A stretch of DNA of 64,000 bases, taken from the NCBI GenBank assembly GCA_002699145.1, contig PABK01000058.1, positions 240,427 to 304,426 of the forward strand. Direction: 5' to 3'. The DNA is from Halioglobus sp. GTDB lineage: Bacteria; Pseudomonadota; Gammaproteobacteria; Pseudomonadales; Halieaceae. Position numbers and translations under genes: made by a program. A model generated the notes under the pieces. That model saw only the letters and a program-made list of their open reading frames with translations. It ran no database searches and was not told where the DNA came from. Of this stretch, positions 19,685 through 31,003 are shown one piece after another (the first letter of the stretch is position 1; every line of letters starts with the position of its first letter).

Positions 19685-20617
19685 TCAGCGTCGACGGGTG
19701 CGCGCGAGGTAACTGGAAGGGTCCACCGATCGGCCGTGCTTGTACACCTCGTAGTGTACGTGGGCGCCGGTGGAGCGGCCGCTGGAGCCCATCAGGGCAA
19801 TGGTCTCGCCCTTGCGCACGAAGTCGCCGGGCTCCACCAGGTTCTGCTGGTTGTGCGAGTAGCGGGTGACGAAGCCGTCGCCGTGGGACACCTCCACCAT
19901 CTCGCCGTAACCCGGCCTGCGGCCGGCCCAGGTGACCACGCCCGCGGCCACGGCGAGGACATCCGAGCCCTCCTGGCCGGCGAAGTCGATGCCGTGGTGC
20001 ATGGCCTGCTTGCCGGTGAACGGGTCGGTGCGCATGCCGTAGCGGGAGGATATCCAGCCCTTGGCGACCGGCTGGCCGCTGAGCCTGCGCTGGTCGTGGA
20101 GGTGGCGGTTGCTCAGCAGCGACTCGAGGATACCCAGCTGTTGTTCGCGGTCGTCGAGTTGCGCCTCGAAGCGGTCCAGCTCGGCGCTCAGCGCGCCGCT
20201 GTCGAAGTCGACGCTGAACTCGCCGGCCAGCGGCCCGCCCAGCGCGGGGACGCGGCTGAAATCGAACTCGCCCTCTTCCAGGTCGGCCATGGCGGTGAGG
20301 TGCTGGCCGAGGGCGTCGAGCCGCGTGATGCGCGCCTGCAACTCCGCCAGCCCGAGCGTCATGGCCTGCAGGCGGCGATCGGCAAGTGCTTGTAATTCCT
20401 CGAATTCTTCGGCCTGGCGCTGCAGTTCATCCTGCATTTCATCGAGGGCCGCGCCGCGCACGCTGCGCGCCTCGCTCGCCTGCCCGGCCTGGTAGCCCCA
20501 GGTCACCAGCCCCAGGGGCAGGCCGAGGCAGCACAGTGACAGCAGCGCCCGGGACCATTTGCCCAGTTCCAGGGTGCGTGAACCGCCGTGCCTGCCGCTG
20601 ATCAGAATGACTTTCAT
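19685..20617 (-). CDS. M23 family peptidase (LytM-type), membrane anchored
   Basis: A 310-residue protein with a cytosolic N-terminal 20 residues, one membrane span (about 22-42), a periplasmic coiled coil (about 50-175, rich in Glu/Gln/Leu) and a C-terminal LytM domain. Zinc ligands are intact: H207-x3-D211 within HHGID and H286-x-H288 within HVHYE. It should cut peptide cross-links in peptidoglycan or activate an amidase; intact metal ligands favour an active endopeptidase. The gene lies between lpxC and secA, where pseudomonads also carry an M23 gene. The small DciA (DUF721) gene often found in this interval is not present. Confidence 0.88.
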   Translation of the reverse strand: MKVILISGRHGGSRTLELGKWSRALLSLCCLGLPLGLVTWGYQAGQASEARSVRGAALDEMQDELQRQAEEFEELQALADRRLQAMTLGLAELQARITRLDALGQHLTAMADLEEGEFDFSRVPALGGPLAGEFSVDFDSGALSAELDRFEAQLDDREQQLGILESLLSNRHLHDQRRLSGQPVAKGWISSRYGMRTDPFTGKQAMHHGIDFAGQEGSDVLAVAAGVVTWAGRRPGYGEMVEVSHGDGFVTRYSHNQQNLVEPGDFVRKGETIALMGSSGRSTGAHVHYEVYKHGRSVDPSSYLARTRRR

Positions 20618-20713
20618 CGAGTGGGGTACGTGGACGAAGTGGCAGCGAACTATGCCACAATGAGTGAAGAAATACCATTTCCGGCAGCCCCGTGCGGGGT
20701 ACGCCCGAGGGCC

Positions 20714-21613
20714 TCAACGCCAGGCAAGCGGCGCGCTGGCGCTGTCCGCGCCGCTGACCCACTCCCAGGCGTTGCGCCGCTGCAACAGCGCGCGCACGGC
20801 GGCGTTGTTCAGGCTGTGGCCCGACTTGTAGGCGCGGAACTCGCCGATCAGGCCGGCGCCGAGCAGGGACAGGTCGCCGAGGGCGTCGAGCACCTTGTGC
20901 TTGACGAACTCGTCCTCGCTGCGCAGGCCGCCGCGGTTGAGGATGCGGTCCTCGGCAATGACCACCGCGTTGTCCAGGCTGCCGCCCAGGGCCAGGCCGC
21001 GCGAGCGCAAGCCCTCCACCTCGTGCATGAAACCGAAGGTGCGCGCCCGGCTCACCTCGTCGATGAAGGAGGTGCGCGCGAAGTCCATCTCCACGTGGGT
21101 GGTGCGCTCGCGCACCACGGGCTGGTCGAAATCGATGGTGAAGGCGATCTTGAAGCCGGCATAGGGGAGAAAGCTGGCTACCTTGTCGCCCGCCTCGACG
21201 ACGACCTCCCGGGTGACGCGCAGGAAGCGCTTGGGCACGGCCTGCTCGCGGATGCCCGCGGACTGGATCAGGTCCACGAAGGGTCCGGCGCTGCCGTCCA
21301 TGATGGGCACTTCCGGCGCGTTGAGCTCCACCAGTACGTTGTCCACGCCCAGCCCGGCCAGGGCCGCCAGCAGGTGCTCCACGGTGGAAACCCGCTGGCC
21401 GTCACGCTGCAGGGAAGTGGACAGCGTGGTGGCGCCGACATGGCGCGAGTGCGCCGGGATGCTCAGCGCCGGCCGCAGGTCGATGCGGCGGAACACCACG
21501 CCGCTGCCCGCGGGCGCGGGGCACAGGCACAGTTCCACCGGCGCGCCCGTGTGCAGGCCGATGCCCGTGGTAGAGACCGCCTTACGCAGGGTGCGCTGGC
21601 GCAGCACTGTCAT
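20714..21613 (-). CDS. lpxC: UDP-3-O-acyl-N-acetylglucosamine deacetylase
   Basis: Zinc enzyme for the committed step of lipid A synthesis. 299 residues from the ATG at 21613, which is preceded by GAGGG and gives the family start MTVLRQRTL. Metal ligands are His80 (STVEH), His239 and Asp243 (HKVLD); His266 is the likely general acid. Its place after ftsZ at the end of the dcw cluster is conserved. The C-terminus, used for FtsH-mediated turnover in E. coli, ends ADSASAPLAWR here. A perfect 10-bp stem sits in the 64-bp gap just upstream. Confidence 0.97.
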   Translation of the reverse strand: MTVLRQRTLRKAVSTTGIGLHTGAPVELCLCPAPAGSGVVFRRIDLRPALSIPAHSRHVGATTLSTSLQRDGQRVSTVEHLLAALAGLGVDNVLVELNAPEVPIMDGSAGPFVDLIQSAGIREQAVPKRFLRVTREVVVEAGDKVASFLPYAGFKIAFTIDFDQPVVRERTTHVEMDFARTSFIDEVSRARTFGFMHEVEGLRSRGLALGGSLDNAVVIAEDRILNRGGLRSEDEFVKHKVLDALGDLSLLGAGLIGEFRAYKSGHSLNNAAVRALLQRRNAWEWVSGADSASAPLAWR

Positions 21614-21639
21614 GCCCTCGCTGTGCCCGGGTCGGCACA

Positions 21640-21668
21640 CCGGCCGCGGCGCAAGGCCCCGCGGCCGG
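21640..21668 (-). promoter_or_regulatory. Hairpin in the lpxC leader
   Basis: A perfect 10-bp stem (21640-21649 with 21659-21668, CCGGCCGCGG against CCGCGGCCGG) with a 9-nt loop lies between the ftsZ stop and the lpxC ribosome site. No T-run follows, so it may slow or protect transcripts rather than terminate them, helping to set the ftsZ:lpxC ratio. Confidence 0.5.
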
Positions 21669-21677
21669 CCTCCCGGG

Positions 21678-22850
<1,173 letters not shown>

Positions 22851-22931
22851 GGTGTATCTCCCCTTTAATGATCATGCCGTCCCCCGGGACGACGCTCTCC
22901 AACAAAACCAGGCCGGCGCGTACGGGCCGCC

Positions 22932-24173
22932 CTAGAAATTACTCTGCAGCCAGCTCCTGAGCCGGCCCAGTAAACCCTCGTTCTGCCCCGCGCCCTTGCC
23001 GGGAACCGGCGAACCGCCCCCTTCCGGGTGCTGCGCGCCGTACTGCAACAGGCCCACGCTGGTGGCGTAGATCGGGTTGCGCACGATGTCCGTCAGGCCC
23101 TGCACGGTGGCCGGGTAACCCACGCGCACCGGCATGTGGAATATCTCCTCGGCCAGCTCCACCACGCCTTCCATCTTCGAGGTGCCGCCGGTCAGCACCA
23201 CCCCGGCGGGTATCATGTCCTCGAAACCGGAACGGCGGATTTCCGCCTGTACCAGCGTGAACAACTCGTCGTAACGCGGCTCGACCACCTCCGCCAGCGA
23301 CTGGCGCGACAGGTCCCTGGGCGGGCGATCGCCGACACAGGGCACCTTGATGGTTTCCTCCGGGCCGGCCAGCTGGGCCAGCGCACAGGCGTACTTGATC
23401 TTGATCTCCTCGGCGTGCTGCGTCGGCGTGCGCAGCGCCATGGCGATGTCGTTGGTCACCTGGTCGCCGGCGATGGGAATCACGCCGGTGTGGCGAATCG
23501 AACCCTCGGTGAAGATGGCGATGTCGGTGGTGCCGCCGCCGATGTCCACCAGACACACACCCAGTTCGCGCTCGTCGTCGGTGAGCACGGAGTAGCTGGA
23601 GGCCAGCTGCTCGAGAATGATGTCCTCGACATCCAGCCCGCAGCGGCGGATACATTTCTCGATGTTCTGCGCGGCGTTCACCGCGCAGGTCACCAGGTGC
23701 ACCTTCGCCTCCAGGCGCACCCCGGACATGCCCAGCGGCTCCTTGATGCCCTCCTGGTGATCGATGACGTAGTCCTGGGGCAGGATGTGCAACACCTTCT
23801 GGTCGGCGGGTATGGCCACGGCCTGGGCCGCGTCGATCACCCGTTCCAGGTCATGGCCGAACACTTCCTGCTCCTTGATCGCGACGATGCCGTGGGAATT
23901 CAGGCTGCGGATATGACTGCCAGCGATGCCCACGTACACCGAGTGGATCTGGCAGCCGGCCATCAACTCGGCCTCTTCCACGGCGCGCTGGATGGACTGC
24001 ACGGTGGACTCGATATTCACCACCACGCCCTTTTTCATGCCCTTGGAGGGATTGGAGCCGATACCGACCACCTCGATCTCCCCGTCCGGGCCGATCTCGC
24101 CGACGATGGCCACGACCTTGGAGGTGCCGATGTCCAGTCCGACGATCATCTTTTTGTCCTGCGCGCTGCCCAT
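22932..24173 (-). CDS. ftsA: Cell division protein FtsA
   Basis: Actin-like ATPase that tethers FtsZ to the membrane and recruits late division proteins. 413 residues from the ATG at 24173, preceded by AGGAGA; an upstream in-frame extension lacks homology. Phosphate-binding loops VGLDIGTSKV near the N-terminus and VDIGGGTTDIAIF in the middle, and GVVLTGGTSKMEG near the C-terminal third are visible. The last residues GLLGRLRSWLQSNF form the amphipathic membrane-targeting helix. Confidence 0.97.
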   Translation of the reverse strand: MGSAQDKKMIVGLDIGTSKVVAIVGEIGPDGEIEVVGIGSNPSKGMKKGVVVNIESTVQSIQRAVEEAELMAGCQIHSVYVGIAGSHIRSLNSHGIVAIKEQEVFGHDLERVIDAAQAVAIPADQKVLHILPQDYVIDHQEGIKEPLGMSGVRLEAKVHLVTCAVNAAQNIEKCIRRCGLDVEDIILEQLASSYSVLTDDERELGVCLVDIGGGTTDIAIFTEGSIRHTGVIPIAGDQVTNDIAMALRTPTQHAEEIKIKYACALAQLAGPEETIKVPCVGDRPPRDLSRQSLAEVVEPRYDELFTLVQAEIRRSGFEDMIPAGVVLTGGTSKMEGVVELAEEIFHMPVRVGYPATVQGLTDIVRNPIYATSVGLLQYGAQHPEGGGSPVPGKGAGQNEGLLGRLRSWLQSNF

Positions 24174-24207
24174 GGCAGTCTCTCCTGCTTGTGCGTCTCT
24201 ATCCTGC

Positions 24208-25056
24208 TCAAAGTCCGGCGACCTGCGAGCCTTCCTGCGGCGCCGGCTCTTGCGCGAACGCCACCGCCACACCGCTGGCGTAGCGCAGGTCCACGCGCAG
24301 CACCTGCTGCGCCCGCGGCGCCAGCTCGCGGCGGTACACGGTGACGAAGCGCTGCATGCGCTGGCGAAAATCCCGGCTGCCCAGCACCAGCTGCATACCG
24401 CCGTCCAGCACCGCCTGCACCTGCCCGCGCTCGTCCACCTGCAGCTGCCGCACCGTCAGGTGCAACGGCGCGAGCATCTCCAGCAGGCGCTGGTAGCGCG
24501 CCATCAGCGCCGGCGCCGAGCCCTCGGGGCCCAGCAGCAGGGGCAGCGAGTCCCACTCCCCCTCGCGTTCCGGGTGGAACACCCCGCCCTCATGGTTGAG
24601 GAAGCCGTCACTGCCCCAGCGGGCGATGGGCAGCTGCTCCACCACGTGAATTTCCAGCGCCGCCGGCCAGCGCCGCCGGATCGTCGCCTCGAAAATCCAC
24701 GGCAATGCTTCCAGCTCCGCGCGCATGCGCTGCAGGTCGGCGCCGAGAAAGCCCCCGGCCAGGGAGGACTGCACCTGCTCCTGCACCGCCTCCGCCTGGG
24801 TGTGCGCCAGCTCGCCGGTCACCGTGATGCGCTGCACCGGGATGGCCTGCAGCGTGACCCAGGCCTTGCCGCCCGCCGCCAGCACCACGCCGGCGCCGAC
24901 CAGGATCAACAGCCGGTTGAACCACACCGAGGGCTGGCGCCGGCGCGCCGCCGACGCCGCGACCCGCGGCGTGGCCCCCTGGGCGCTGCGGCGGCGCTTG
25001 CCGCGCGCGGCGCGCGGCGGCTTGCCGCGACGGCGCCAGCGGTCAAACAGGCCCAT
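24208..25056 (-). CDS. ftsQ: Cell division protein FtsQ
   Basis: Bitopic division protein that bridges early and late divisome parts through FtsL-FtsB. 282 residues: a very basic cytosolic N-terminus (about 1-45), one span (about 46-66), a POTRA domain starting near IPVQRITVTG (about 72-142) and the beta domain. The C-terminus has a short extension after the last strand. The start overlaps the end of ddlB by 14 bases, implying coupled translation. Confidence 0.93.
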   Translation of the reverse strand: MGLFDRWRRRGKPPRAARGKRRRSAQGATPRVAASAARRRQPSVWFNRLLILVGAGVVLAAGGKAWVTLQAIPVQRITVTGELAHTQAEAVQEQVQSSLAGGFLGADLQRMRAELEALPWIFEATIRRRWPAALEIHVVEQLPIARWGSDGFLNHEGGVFHPEREGEWDSLPLLLGPEGSAPALMARYQRLLEMLAPLHLTVRQLQVDERGQVQAVLDGGMQLVLGSRDFRQRMQRFVTVYRRELAPRAQQVLRVDLRYASGVAVAFAQEPAPQEGSQVAGL

Positions 25057-25978
25057 GGGCGGCGCCCTCCAGGCTCAGTTCGACAATGCGCGTCACCAGC
25101 GCGGGCAGGTCCATGCCCGCGGCCGCGGCGGCCATGGGCACCAGGCTGTGCGAGGTCATCCCCGGGATGGTGTTCACCTCCAGTACATAGAACGCGCCGT
25201 CGGCGCCGCGCATCAGGTCCACCCGACCCCAGACCGAGCAGTCCAGGGAGTGGAACGCGCGCAGCGACAGCAGCGCGATTTCCTCTTCCTCCGCCGGCGT
25301 CAGGCCGCTGGGGCAGTGGTAGCGCGTGTCGTCGGAGAGGTACTTCGCCGCGTAGTCATAAAACACGTTGTCCGTCTCCAGGCGGATCGACGGCAGGGTC
25401 TGTCCGCCGAGTATCGCCACCGTGTACTCCGGCCCGTCGATGAAGCGCTCGGCCAGCACCGCGCCGGCGTACTGCCGCGCGTCGGCGAAGGCCCGGGCCA
25501 GCGCGCCGGCGCTGTCCACGCGCGCCATGCCGATGCTCGACCCCTCGCAGGCGGGCTTGACGAACACCTCGCCCAGGCGGTCGATGACGCCCTGCCAGTC
25601 GGTCTGCGGCGTGAGCACCTCGAAATCGGCGCTGGGCAGGCCGATGCCGCGCCACAACTGCTTGCAGCGCTGCTTGTCCATGGCCAGGGCCGAGCCGAGC
25701 ACGCCCGAACCACTGCCGGGCACGCCCAGGGCCGCCAGCGCGCCCTGCATGCTGCCGTCCTCGCCCCCCGGGCCGTGCAGGGCGTTGAAGGCGAACGCCG
25801 TGGCCTGCAGCTGCGCGATCCAGTCCGGCTGCGCCGGGTCCACCGAGACGGCGTCGAAGCCCGCCGCGCGCAGCGCCGCCAGCACCGTGGCGCCGCTTTG
25901 CAGCGACACCTCGCGCTCCGCGGAACTGCCGCCGCAGAGCACGGCGATGCGCCGCTCGCGCAGGCTGTCCAGGCTCAT
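25043..25978 (-). CDS. ddlB: D-alanine--D-alanine ligase B
   Basis: ATP-grasp enzyme joining two D-alanines for the pentapeptide stem. 311 residues from the ATG at 25978, which overlaps the murC stop as ATGA. Motifs are [13 protein letters not shown] at the N-terminus, [24 protein letters not shown], and the metal/substrate end [16 protein letters not shown]. Embedded in the dcw cluster between murC and ftsQ as in E. coli. Confidence 0.96.
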   Translation of the reverse strand: MSLDSLRERRIAVLCGGSSAEREVSLQSGATVLAALRAAGFDAVSVDPAQPDWIAQLQATAFAFNALHGPGGEDGSMQGALAALGVPGSGSGVLGSALAMDKQRCKQLWRGIGLPSADFEVLTPQTDWQGVIDRLGEVFVKPACEGSSIGMARVDSAGALARAFADARQYAGAVLAERFIDGPEYTVAILGGQTLPSIRLETDNVFYDYAAKYLSDDTRYHCPSGLTPAEEEEIALLSLRAFHSLDCSVWGRVDLMRGADGAFYVLEVNTIPGMTSHSLVPMAAAAAGMDLPALVTRIVELSLEGAAHGPV

Positions 25979-27411
25979 GCCCCCACCTCCGCCAGGTTCA
26001 GCGCGCACAGTTGCTGCGCCAGGCGGCCGATATCGCCGGCGCCCTGGGTCACCACCACGTCGCCGTCGGCGACAATGGCGGCCAGCAGCGCCGGCACCTC
26101 GTCGGCGCTCTCGGCGAACACCGGCTCCACCTGGCCGCGCTGGCGGATGCTGCGCGTCAGGCTGCGGCTGTCGGCGCCGGCGATGGGCGCCTCCCCGGCG
26201 GGATAGACGTCCAGCAGCACCAGCACGTCACAGGCGGACAGCACCGCGACAAAATCCTCGTACAGGTCGCGAGTGCGGGTGTAGCGGTGCGGCTGGTACA
26301 CCATCACCAGGCGGCGCCCCGGCCAGGCCTGGCGCACCGATTCCTGGGTCGCACGCACCTCCGTGGGGTGGTGGCCATAGTCGTCGACCAGCAGGGCGCT
26401 GCCACCGCGGCAGGGCAGCTCGCCGAGCTGGGTGAAGCGGCGATTGACGCCGCTGAACTGCGCCAGGCCACGCGCGATGGCGGCGTCCGCGACGCCCTCG
26501 TCGCAGGCCACCGCCACGGCGGCGGTGGCATTCAGTACATTGTGCCGCCCGGGCAGGTTCAGGCTGATATCCAGCGGCGCGGCGTTACCGGGGCGGTGCA
26601 CGCGAAAGTGTGTGCTGCCGCCGTCGGGGCGCAGCGCGTCGATGCGGTAATCAGCGTCCGCGGCAAAGCCGTAGGTGATCACCTGGCGCGAAATCTCCGG
26701 CAGCAGCTCGCGCACCACCGCGTCGTCGATACACAGTACGGCCACGCCGTAGAACGGCAGGTTGTGCAGGAAATCGAGGAAGGTGCGGCGCAGCAGCGCG
26801 AAATCGCCGCCGTAGGTCTCCATGTGGTCGGCCTCGATATTGGTGACCACGGCGACCATGGGCTGCAGGTGCAGGAACGACGCGTCGCTCTCGTCCGCCT
26901 CGGCGATGAGGAAACGGCCGGCGCCGAGCTGCGCATTACTGCCCACGCTGTTGACCAGCCCGCCGATGACAAAGGTCGGGTCCAGTTCGGCGGCGGCAAA
27001 CACCGCGGCGATGAGGCTGGTGGTGGTGGTCTTGCCGTGCGTACCGGCCACCGCCACGCCGTGGCGATAGCGCATCAGTTCGGCCAGCATCTCCGCGCGC
27101 GGCACCACCGGCACCCGCGCCGCGCGCGCCGCGACCACTTCCGGGTTGGCCTCGTCCACGGCGCTGGAGGTCACCACCACGTCGGCGCCGGCGACGTTGG
27201 CGCCGGCATGGCCGATGAACACCTCGACACCCAGCGCGGCCAGCCGCTGCGTCACCGCGCCGCCGCGCAGGTCCGAACCGCTGACCTGGTAGCCGAGATT
27301 GACCAGCACCTCGGCGATGCCGCTCATGCCGGCGCCGCCGATACCGATCATGTGGATGCGGCGGATGCGGCGCATTTCGGGGATGCTGTAGACACTGCGC
27401 TGGTCAGCCAT
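25975..27411 (-). CDS. murC: UDP-N-acetylmuramate--L-alanine ligase
   Basis: First Mur ligase, adding L-Ala to UDP-MurNAc in the cytosol. 478 residues with the Rossmann start [14 protein letters not shown]-loop [19 protein letters not shown] and the C-terminal [11 protein letters not shown]. It overlaps the upstream murG by 8 bases and the downstream ddlB by 4. Confidence 0.97.
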   Translation of the reverse strand: MADQRSVYSIPEMRRIRRIHMIGIGGAGMSGIAEVLVNLGYQVSGSDLRGGAVTQRLAALGVEVFIGHAGANVAGADVVVTSSAVDEANPEVVAARAARVPVVPRAEMLAELMRYRHGVAVAGTHGKTTTTSLIAAVFAAAELDPTFVIGGLVNSVGSNAQLGAGRFLIAEADESDASFLHLQPMVAVVTNIEADHMETYGGDFALLRRTFLDFLHNLPFYGVAVLCIDDAVVRELLPEISRQVITYGFAADADYRIDALRPDGGSTHFRVHRPGNAAPLDISLNLPGRHNVLNATAAVAVACDEGVADAAIARGLAQFSGVNRRFTQLGELPCRGGSALLVDDYGHHPTEVRATQESVRQAWPGRRLVMVYQPHRYTRTRDLYEDFVAVLSACDVLVLLDVYPAGEAPIAGADSRSLTRSIRQRGQVEPVFAESADEVPALLAAIVADGDVVVTQGAGDIGRLAQQLCALNLAEVGA

Positions 27412-28501
27412 CGAGCAGCTCCTCGCAGCAGTCGCTGACCTGCGCGGCCGCGAGCGGCGTGGCCGCCTCGCGCGCGGCCCTGGCCATGGCGGCGAGACGT
27501 TCCGGGTGCGTCATGAACTCGCGCAGCAGCGCGCCCAGCATGTAGGCGTCGAGCTGGCTCTGCAGCATGACCAGCGCGGCGCCGCGGGCGGTGAGCGAAC
27601 GCGCGTTGGCGGTCTGGTGGTCGTCGATGGCGTGCGGCAGGGGCACCAGGATCGAGGGCCTGCCCATCACCGCCAGTTCCGACACGGTGAGCGCCCCGGC
27701 GCGGCACAGGACCAGGTCGGCCCACTGGTAGGCCGCGGCCATGTCCTCGATGAACGGCGCCACGCGGATCTCCTCGCCGAGCATGTCGGCGTAGCGCCTG
27801 CGCAGGGCGTCGTAGTGCGCCTCCCCCGCCTGGTGCCAGATCTCCAGCGCGGCGCCACCGTCGCGGTTGAGCCGGCGCACCATGCCCGGCAGGACCTCGT
27901 TGATCGGCTGCGCGCCGAGACTCCCCCCCAGCACCAGCAGGCGCAGCGGGCGCCGGCCGTCGTAGTCGTAGCCGGCGCGCGCCCCCGCCTCGATCAACTC
28001 GCGGCGCAGTGGGTTGCCGACCACGCGGTAGTCCAGGCCACCGGGGAAGGCCCCGGGAAAGGCGCCCATGACGCGCCGCGCGAAGCGCGACAGCATGCGG
28101 TTGGTGGTGCCGGCCACGGCGTTCTGCTCGTGGATCAGCAGGGGTTTGCGCAGCAGCCAGGCGGCCATCCCGGCGGGACCGGCGGCGTAGCCGCCCATGC
28201 CCACCACACAGGCGGGCCTGCGCCGCAGCAGCAGCCACAGCGCCCCCAGCTGCGCGCGCAACAGGCTGAACACCGCACGCAACCGGTGCCAGGCGCTCTT
28301 GCCGCGAATCCCCTGCACCGGCAGGCAGTGCAGCGTGATCCCCGCGGCGGGCACCACGCGGTGCTCCAGGCCGGCGCGGGTGCCCACCCACTCCACGCGG
28401 TAGCCGCGCGCCAGCAATTCCAGCGCCACTGCCAGCGCCGGGTAGACGTGTCCCCCCGTGCCCCCGGCCGTGACCAGCACCAATGGTTTCTGCTCGGCCA
28501 T
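27404..28501 (-). CDS. murG: UDP-GlcNAc--undecaprenyl-pyrophosphoryl-MurNAc-pentapeptide transferase
   Basis: GT28 enzyme that makes lipid II from lipid I on the inner face of the membrane. 365 residues. N-terminal glycine-rich loop [36 protein letters not shown], and the UDP-GlcNAc-binding [12 protein letters not shown] are intact. The ATG at 28501 shares one base with the ftsW stop (TAATG). Confidence 0.97.
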   Translation of the reverse strand: MAEQKPLVLVTAGGTGGHVYPALAVALELLARGYRVEWVGTRAGLEHRVVPAAGITLHCLPVQGIRGKSAWHRLRAVFSLLRAQLGALWLLLRRRPACVVGMGGYAAGPAGMAAWLLRKPLLIHEQNAVAGTTNRMLSRFARRVMGAFPGAFPGGLDYRVVGNPLRRELIEAGARAGYDYDGRRPLRLLVLGGSLGAQPINEVLPGMVRRLNRDGGAALEIWHQAGEAHYDALRRRYADMLGEEIRVAPFIEDMAAAYQWADLVLCRAGALTVSELAVMGRPSILVPLPHAIDDHQTANARSLTARGAALVMLQSQLDAYMLGALLREFMTHPERLAAMARAAREAATPLAAAQVSDCCEELLDG

Positions 28502-29640
28502 TAGCGCTGCCTCCTGCGGCGCGGCTGCGGCCGCGTCTCGCGCTCGACGCGCAGCACCAGGGCGAGCATGGCGCAGCACACGATCAGGCTGGTGCCGCCG
28601 TAGCTGACAAAAGGCAAGGTCAGGCCCTTGGTGGGCAACAGCCCGGAGCTGACGCCCATGTTGACGAAGGCCTGCCCGGAAAAGATCAGCGCGACGCCGT
28701 AACACACATAGGCGCCGAAGGCGTTGCCCGCCAGCAGCGCGCGGCGCCCGGTCCACAGGATGCGCGCGACCAGTGCGGCGAACAGCGCGATCACCGCGAG
28801 GGCGCCGACAAAACCGGTCTCCTCGGCCCAGATGGAAAAGACGAAGTCGGTGTGCGCCTCGGGCAGGTAGAACAGTTTCTGGATGCTGTTCCCCAGACCG
28901 ACCCCCAGCCACTCGCCCCGACCGAAGGCGATCAGGGACTGGGTCAACTGGAATCCCGTGTTGTAGGGGTCGGCCCAGGGATCCGTGAATGCGGTGAGAC
29001 GCTTCACCCGGTAAGGTGCGCTGAGCACCAGCACCAGCATGGCCGCCAGCGCGCCGGCCAGTACCAGCAGGAAATTGCCCAGGCGCACGCCGGCCAGGAA
29101 GAGCATGCCGAAACTGGTGGCGACGACGATCACGGTGGCGCCGAAATCCGGCTCCACCATGAGTAACAGGGTGGCGGCGAACAGCACCGCCATGGGCTTG
29201 AGGAAGCCCTGCCACTGGTGGCGCACCTCGTGTTCACGGCGCACCACGTAGCCCGCCAGGTACACCACCATGGCCAGCTTGGCCAACTCGGAGGGCTGCA
29301 GGGTGAACCCGGCCAGGCGCAGCCAGCGCTGGCTGCCGTTGACCTCGTGGCCGACGCCGGGTATGAGCACCAGGATAAGCAGGCCCAGCGCGATAAAAAG
29401 CCAGATCCAGCCCGTGTCCTCCCAGAACTGCAACGGTATGCGGTAGACCAGCGCCGCCGCGAGCAGCGCGGCCGCCATGTACACCAGGTGCCGCGTCGCG
29501 TTGTGCCAGGGGCTGCCGTAGTGCAGGTCGGCGTATTCGATGGACGCCGAGGTGATCGCCACCAGCCCGATCAGCATCAGCGCCAGCCCCAGCAGCAGCA
29601 GCGGCCTGTCCGGCAGCGCCATGTCCTGCGCCGCGCTCAC
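28501..29640 (-). CDS. ftsW: Septal peptidoglycan glycosyltransferase FtsW
   Basis: SEDS-family polymerase that extends glycan strands at the septum with FtsI. About 379 residues with ten predicted spans. SEDS signatures include the loop with GSQRWLRL and QPSELAKL, MVEPDFGATVIV, and the C-terminal SSGLLPTKGLTLPFVSYGG. The GTG at 29640 overlaps the murD stop as GTGA; an ATG at 29622 with AGGAC upstream is an equally plausible start and would remove six residues. The C-terminal tail is strongly basic. Confidence 0.95.
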   Translation of the reverse strand: MSAAQDMALPDRPLLLLGLALMLIGLVAITSASIEYADLHYGSPWHNATRHLVYMAAALLAAALVYRIPLQFWEDTGWIWLFIALGLLILVLIPGVGHEVNGSQRWLRLAGFTLQPSELAKLAMVVYLAGYVVRREHEVRHQWQGFLKPMAVLFAATLLLMVEPDFGATVIVVATSFGMLFLAGVRLGNFLLVLAGALAAMLVLVLSAPYRVKRLTAFTDPWADPYNTGFQLTQSLIAFGRGEWLGVGLGNSIQKLFYLPEAHTDFVFSIWAEETGFVGALAVIALFAALVARILWTGRRALLAGNAFGAYVCYGVALIFSGQAFVNMGVSSGLLPTKGLTLPFVSYGGTSLIVCCAMLALVLRVERETRPQPRRRRQR

Positions 29641-31001
29641 GCCGCGCCCCCGGGCAGGGCCGCGACGGCGGCGCAGAATTGCTCGCCGCGCTCGGCGTAG
29701 CCGCTGAACATGTCGAAGCTGGCGCAGGCCGGGGACAGCAGCACCGTGTCGCCCGGGCGCGCCGCGGCGGCGGCGCGGCGCACCGCCTCGTCCATGGACG
29801 CCGCGCATGCCACCGGCGCCACGTCCTGCAGCGCCGCCTGCAGCAGCGGCGCATCCTCGCCGATCAGCACCAGTTGCCGGCAGTGCGCGGCGACGGCCTC
29901 GCGCAGGTCGGCGAAGTCCGCGCCCTTGCCCTGGCCGCCGGCGATAAGCACCACATCGTTGGCCCCGCCCAGGCCCTGCAGGGCCGCGCGGGTGGCGCCG
30001 GTATTGGTGCCCTTGGAGTCGTTGACGAAGCGCACGCCAGCGCGCTCGCCGACCAGTTCACAGCGGTGCGGCAGGCCGCGAAAACGCCGCAGGGTCGCGG
30101 TCATGCCCTGCACCGGCAGGCCCACGCAGTTCCCCAGCGCCAGGGCGGCCAGTGCGTTGGCCAGGTTGTGGCGGCCCGGCAGGGCCACCTCGTCCGCCGG
30201 CATGAGGCTCTCGAAACCGCGGCAGAGGTATTCGCGACCGTCGACCACGCGCAGGCCGAAGCCGCCCAGTTCCGGCTCGCCCATGCGCCAGCCGACCACG
30301 TCCACGTCCGGCGGCACCAGCGGTACGGTCAGCGGGTCGTCGCGGTGCACCACCGCCGCGCGGCAGCCGCGGAAAATGCGGTGCTTGGCCTGGTGGTAGG
30401 CGATCATGCTGCCGTGCCGGTCCAGGTGATCCGGGCTGATGTTCAGCACCGCGGCCACCGACAGGTCGAGTTCGGCGGCGCGCTCGAGCTGGAAACTGGA
30501 CAGTTCCAGCACGTACAGCTCGCGCTGCGGCGCCAGCAGGTCCAGGGCGGGCGTGCCCAGGTTGCCGCCGACCCCGGTATCCAGGCCGGCATCGCGCGCC
30601 ATCTGCCCGAGCAGTTCGGTCACCGTGGACTTGGCGTTGGAGCCGGTGATCCCCACCACCGGCGCCTGGGCCTCGCGCATGAACAGGTCGATATCGCCGA
30701 CCACCGGCACGCCGCGCGCGCGGGCCAGCGCAACCAGCGGCTGGTCGAGGGCGACGCCGGGGCTGACCACCAGCTCGCCGGCGCCGGTGATGACGTCCTC
30801 GGGACAGTCGCCGGCGAACACGGCGATATCGGGCATCTCGGCGCGCATCTCCGCCAGCCCGGGCGGCGCGCTGCGCGTATCGACCACGCTGAAGCGCGTG
30901 CCGGCGCGGTACAGGTAGCGCGCGCAGGACAGGCCCGTCGCCCCCAGGCCGACGATGACCCGGTTGTCGGTGCTCGCTATGAGTTCAGGCGCCACTAACA
31001 T
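29637..31001 (-). CDS. murD: UDP-N-acetylmuramoylalanine--D-glutamate ligase
   Basis: Second Mur ligase, adding D-Glu. 454 residues with the N-terminal VGLGATGLSCARYL fold, P-loop GITGSNAKSTV, the NISPDHLDRHG motif and VNDSKGTNTGATRAAL in the C-terminal domain. The ATG at 31001 begins two bases after the mraY stop. Confidence 0.97.
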   Translation of the reverse strand: MLVAPELIASTDNRVIVGLGATGLSCARYLYRAGTRFSVVDTRSAPPGLAEMRAEMPDIAVFAGDCPEDVITGAGELVVSPGVALDQPLVALARARGVPVVGDIDLFMREAQAPVVGITGSNAKSTVTELLGQMARDAGLDTGVGGNLGTPALDLLAPQRELYVLELSSFQLERAAELDLSVAAVLNISPDHLDRHGSMIAYHQAKHRIFRGCRAAVVHRDDPLTVPLVPPDVDVVGWRMGEPELGGFGLRVVDGREYLCRGFESLMPADEVALPGRHNLANALAALALGNCVGLPVQGMTATLRRFRGLPHRCELVGERAGVRFVNDSKGTNTGATRAALQGLGGANDVVLIAGGQGKGADFADLREAVAAHCRQLVLIGEDAPLLQAALQDVAPVACAASMDEAVRRAAAAARPGDTVLLSPACASFDMFSGYAERGEQFCAAVAALPGGAA

Positions 31002-31003
31002 CC

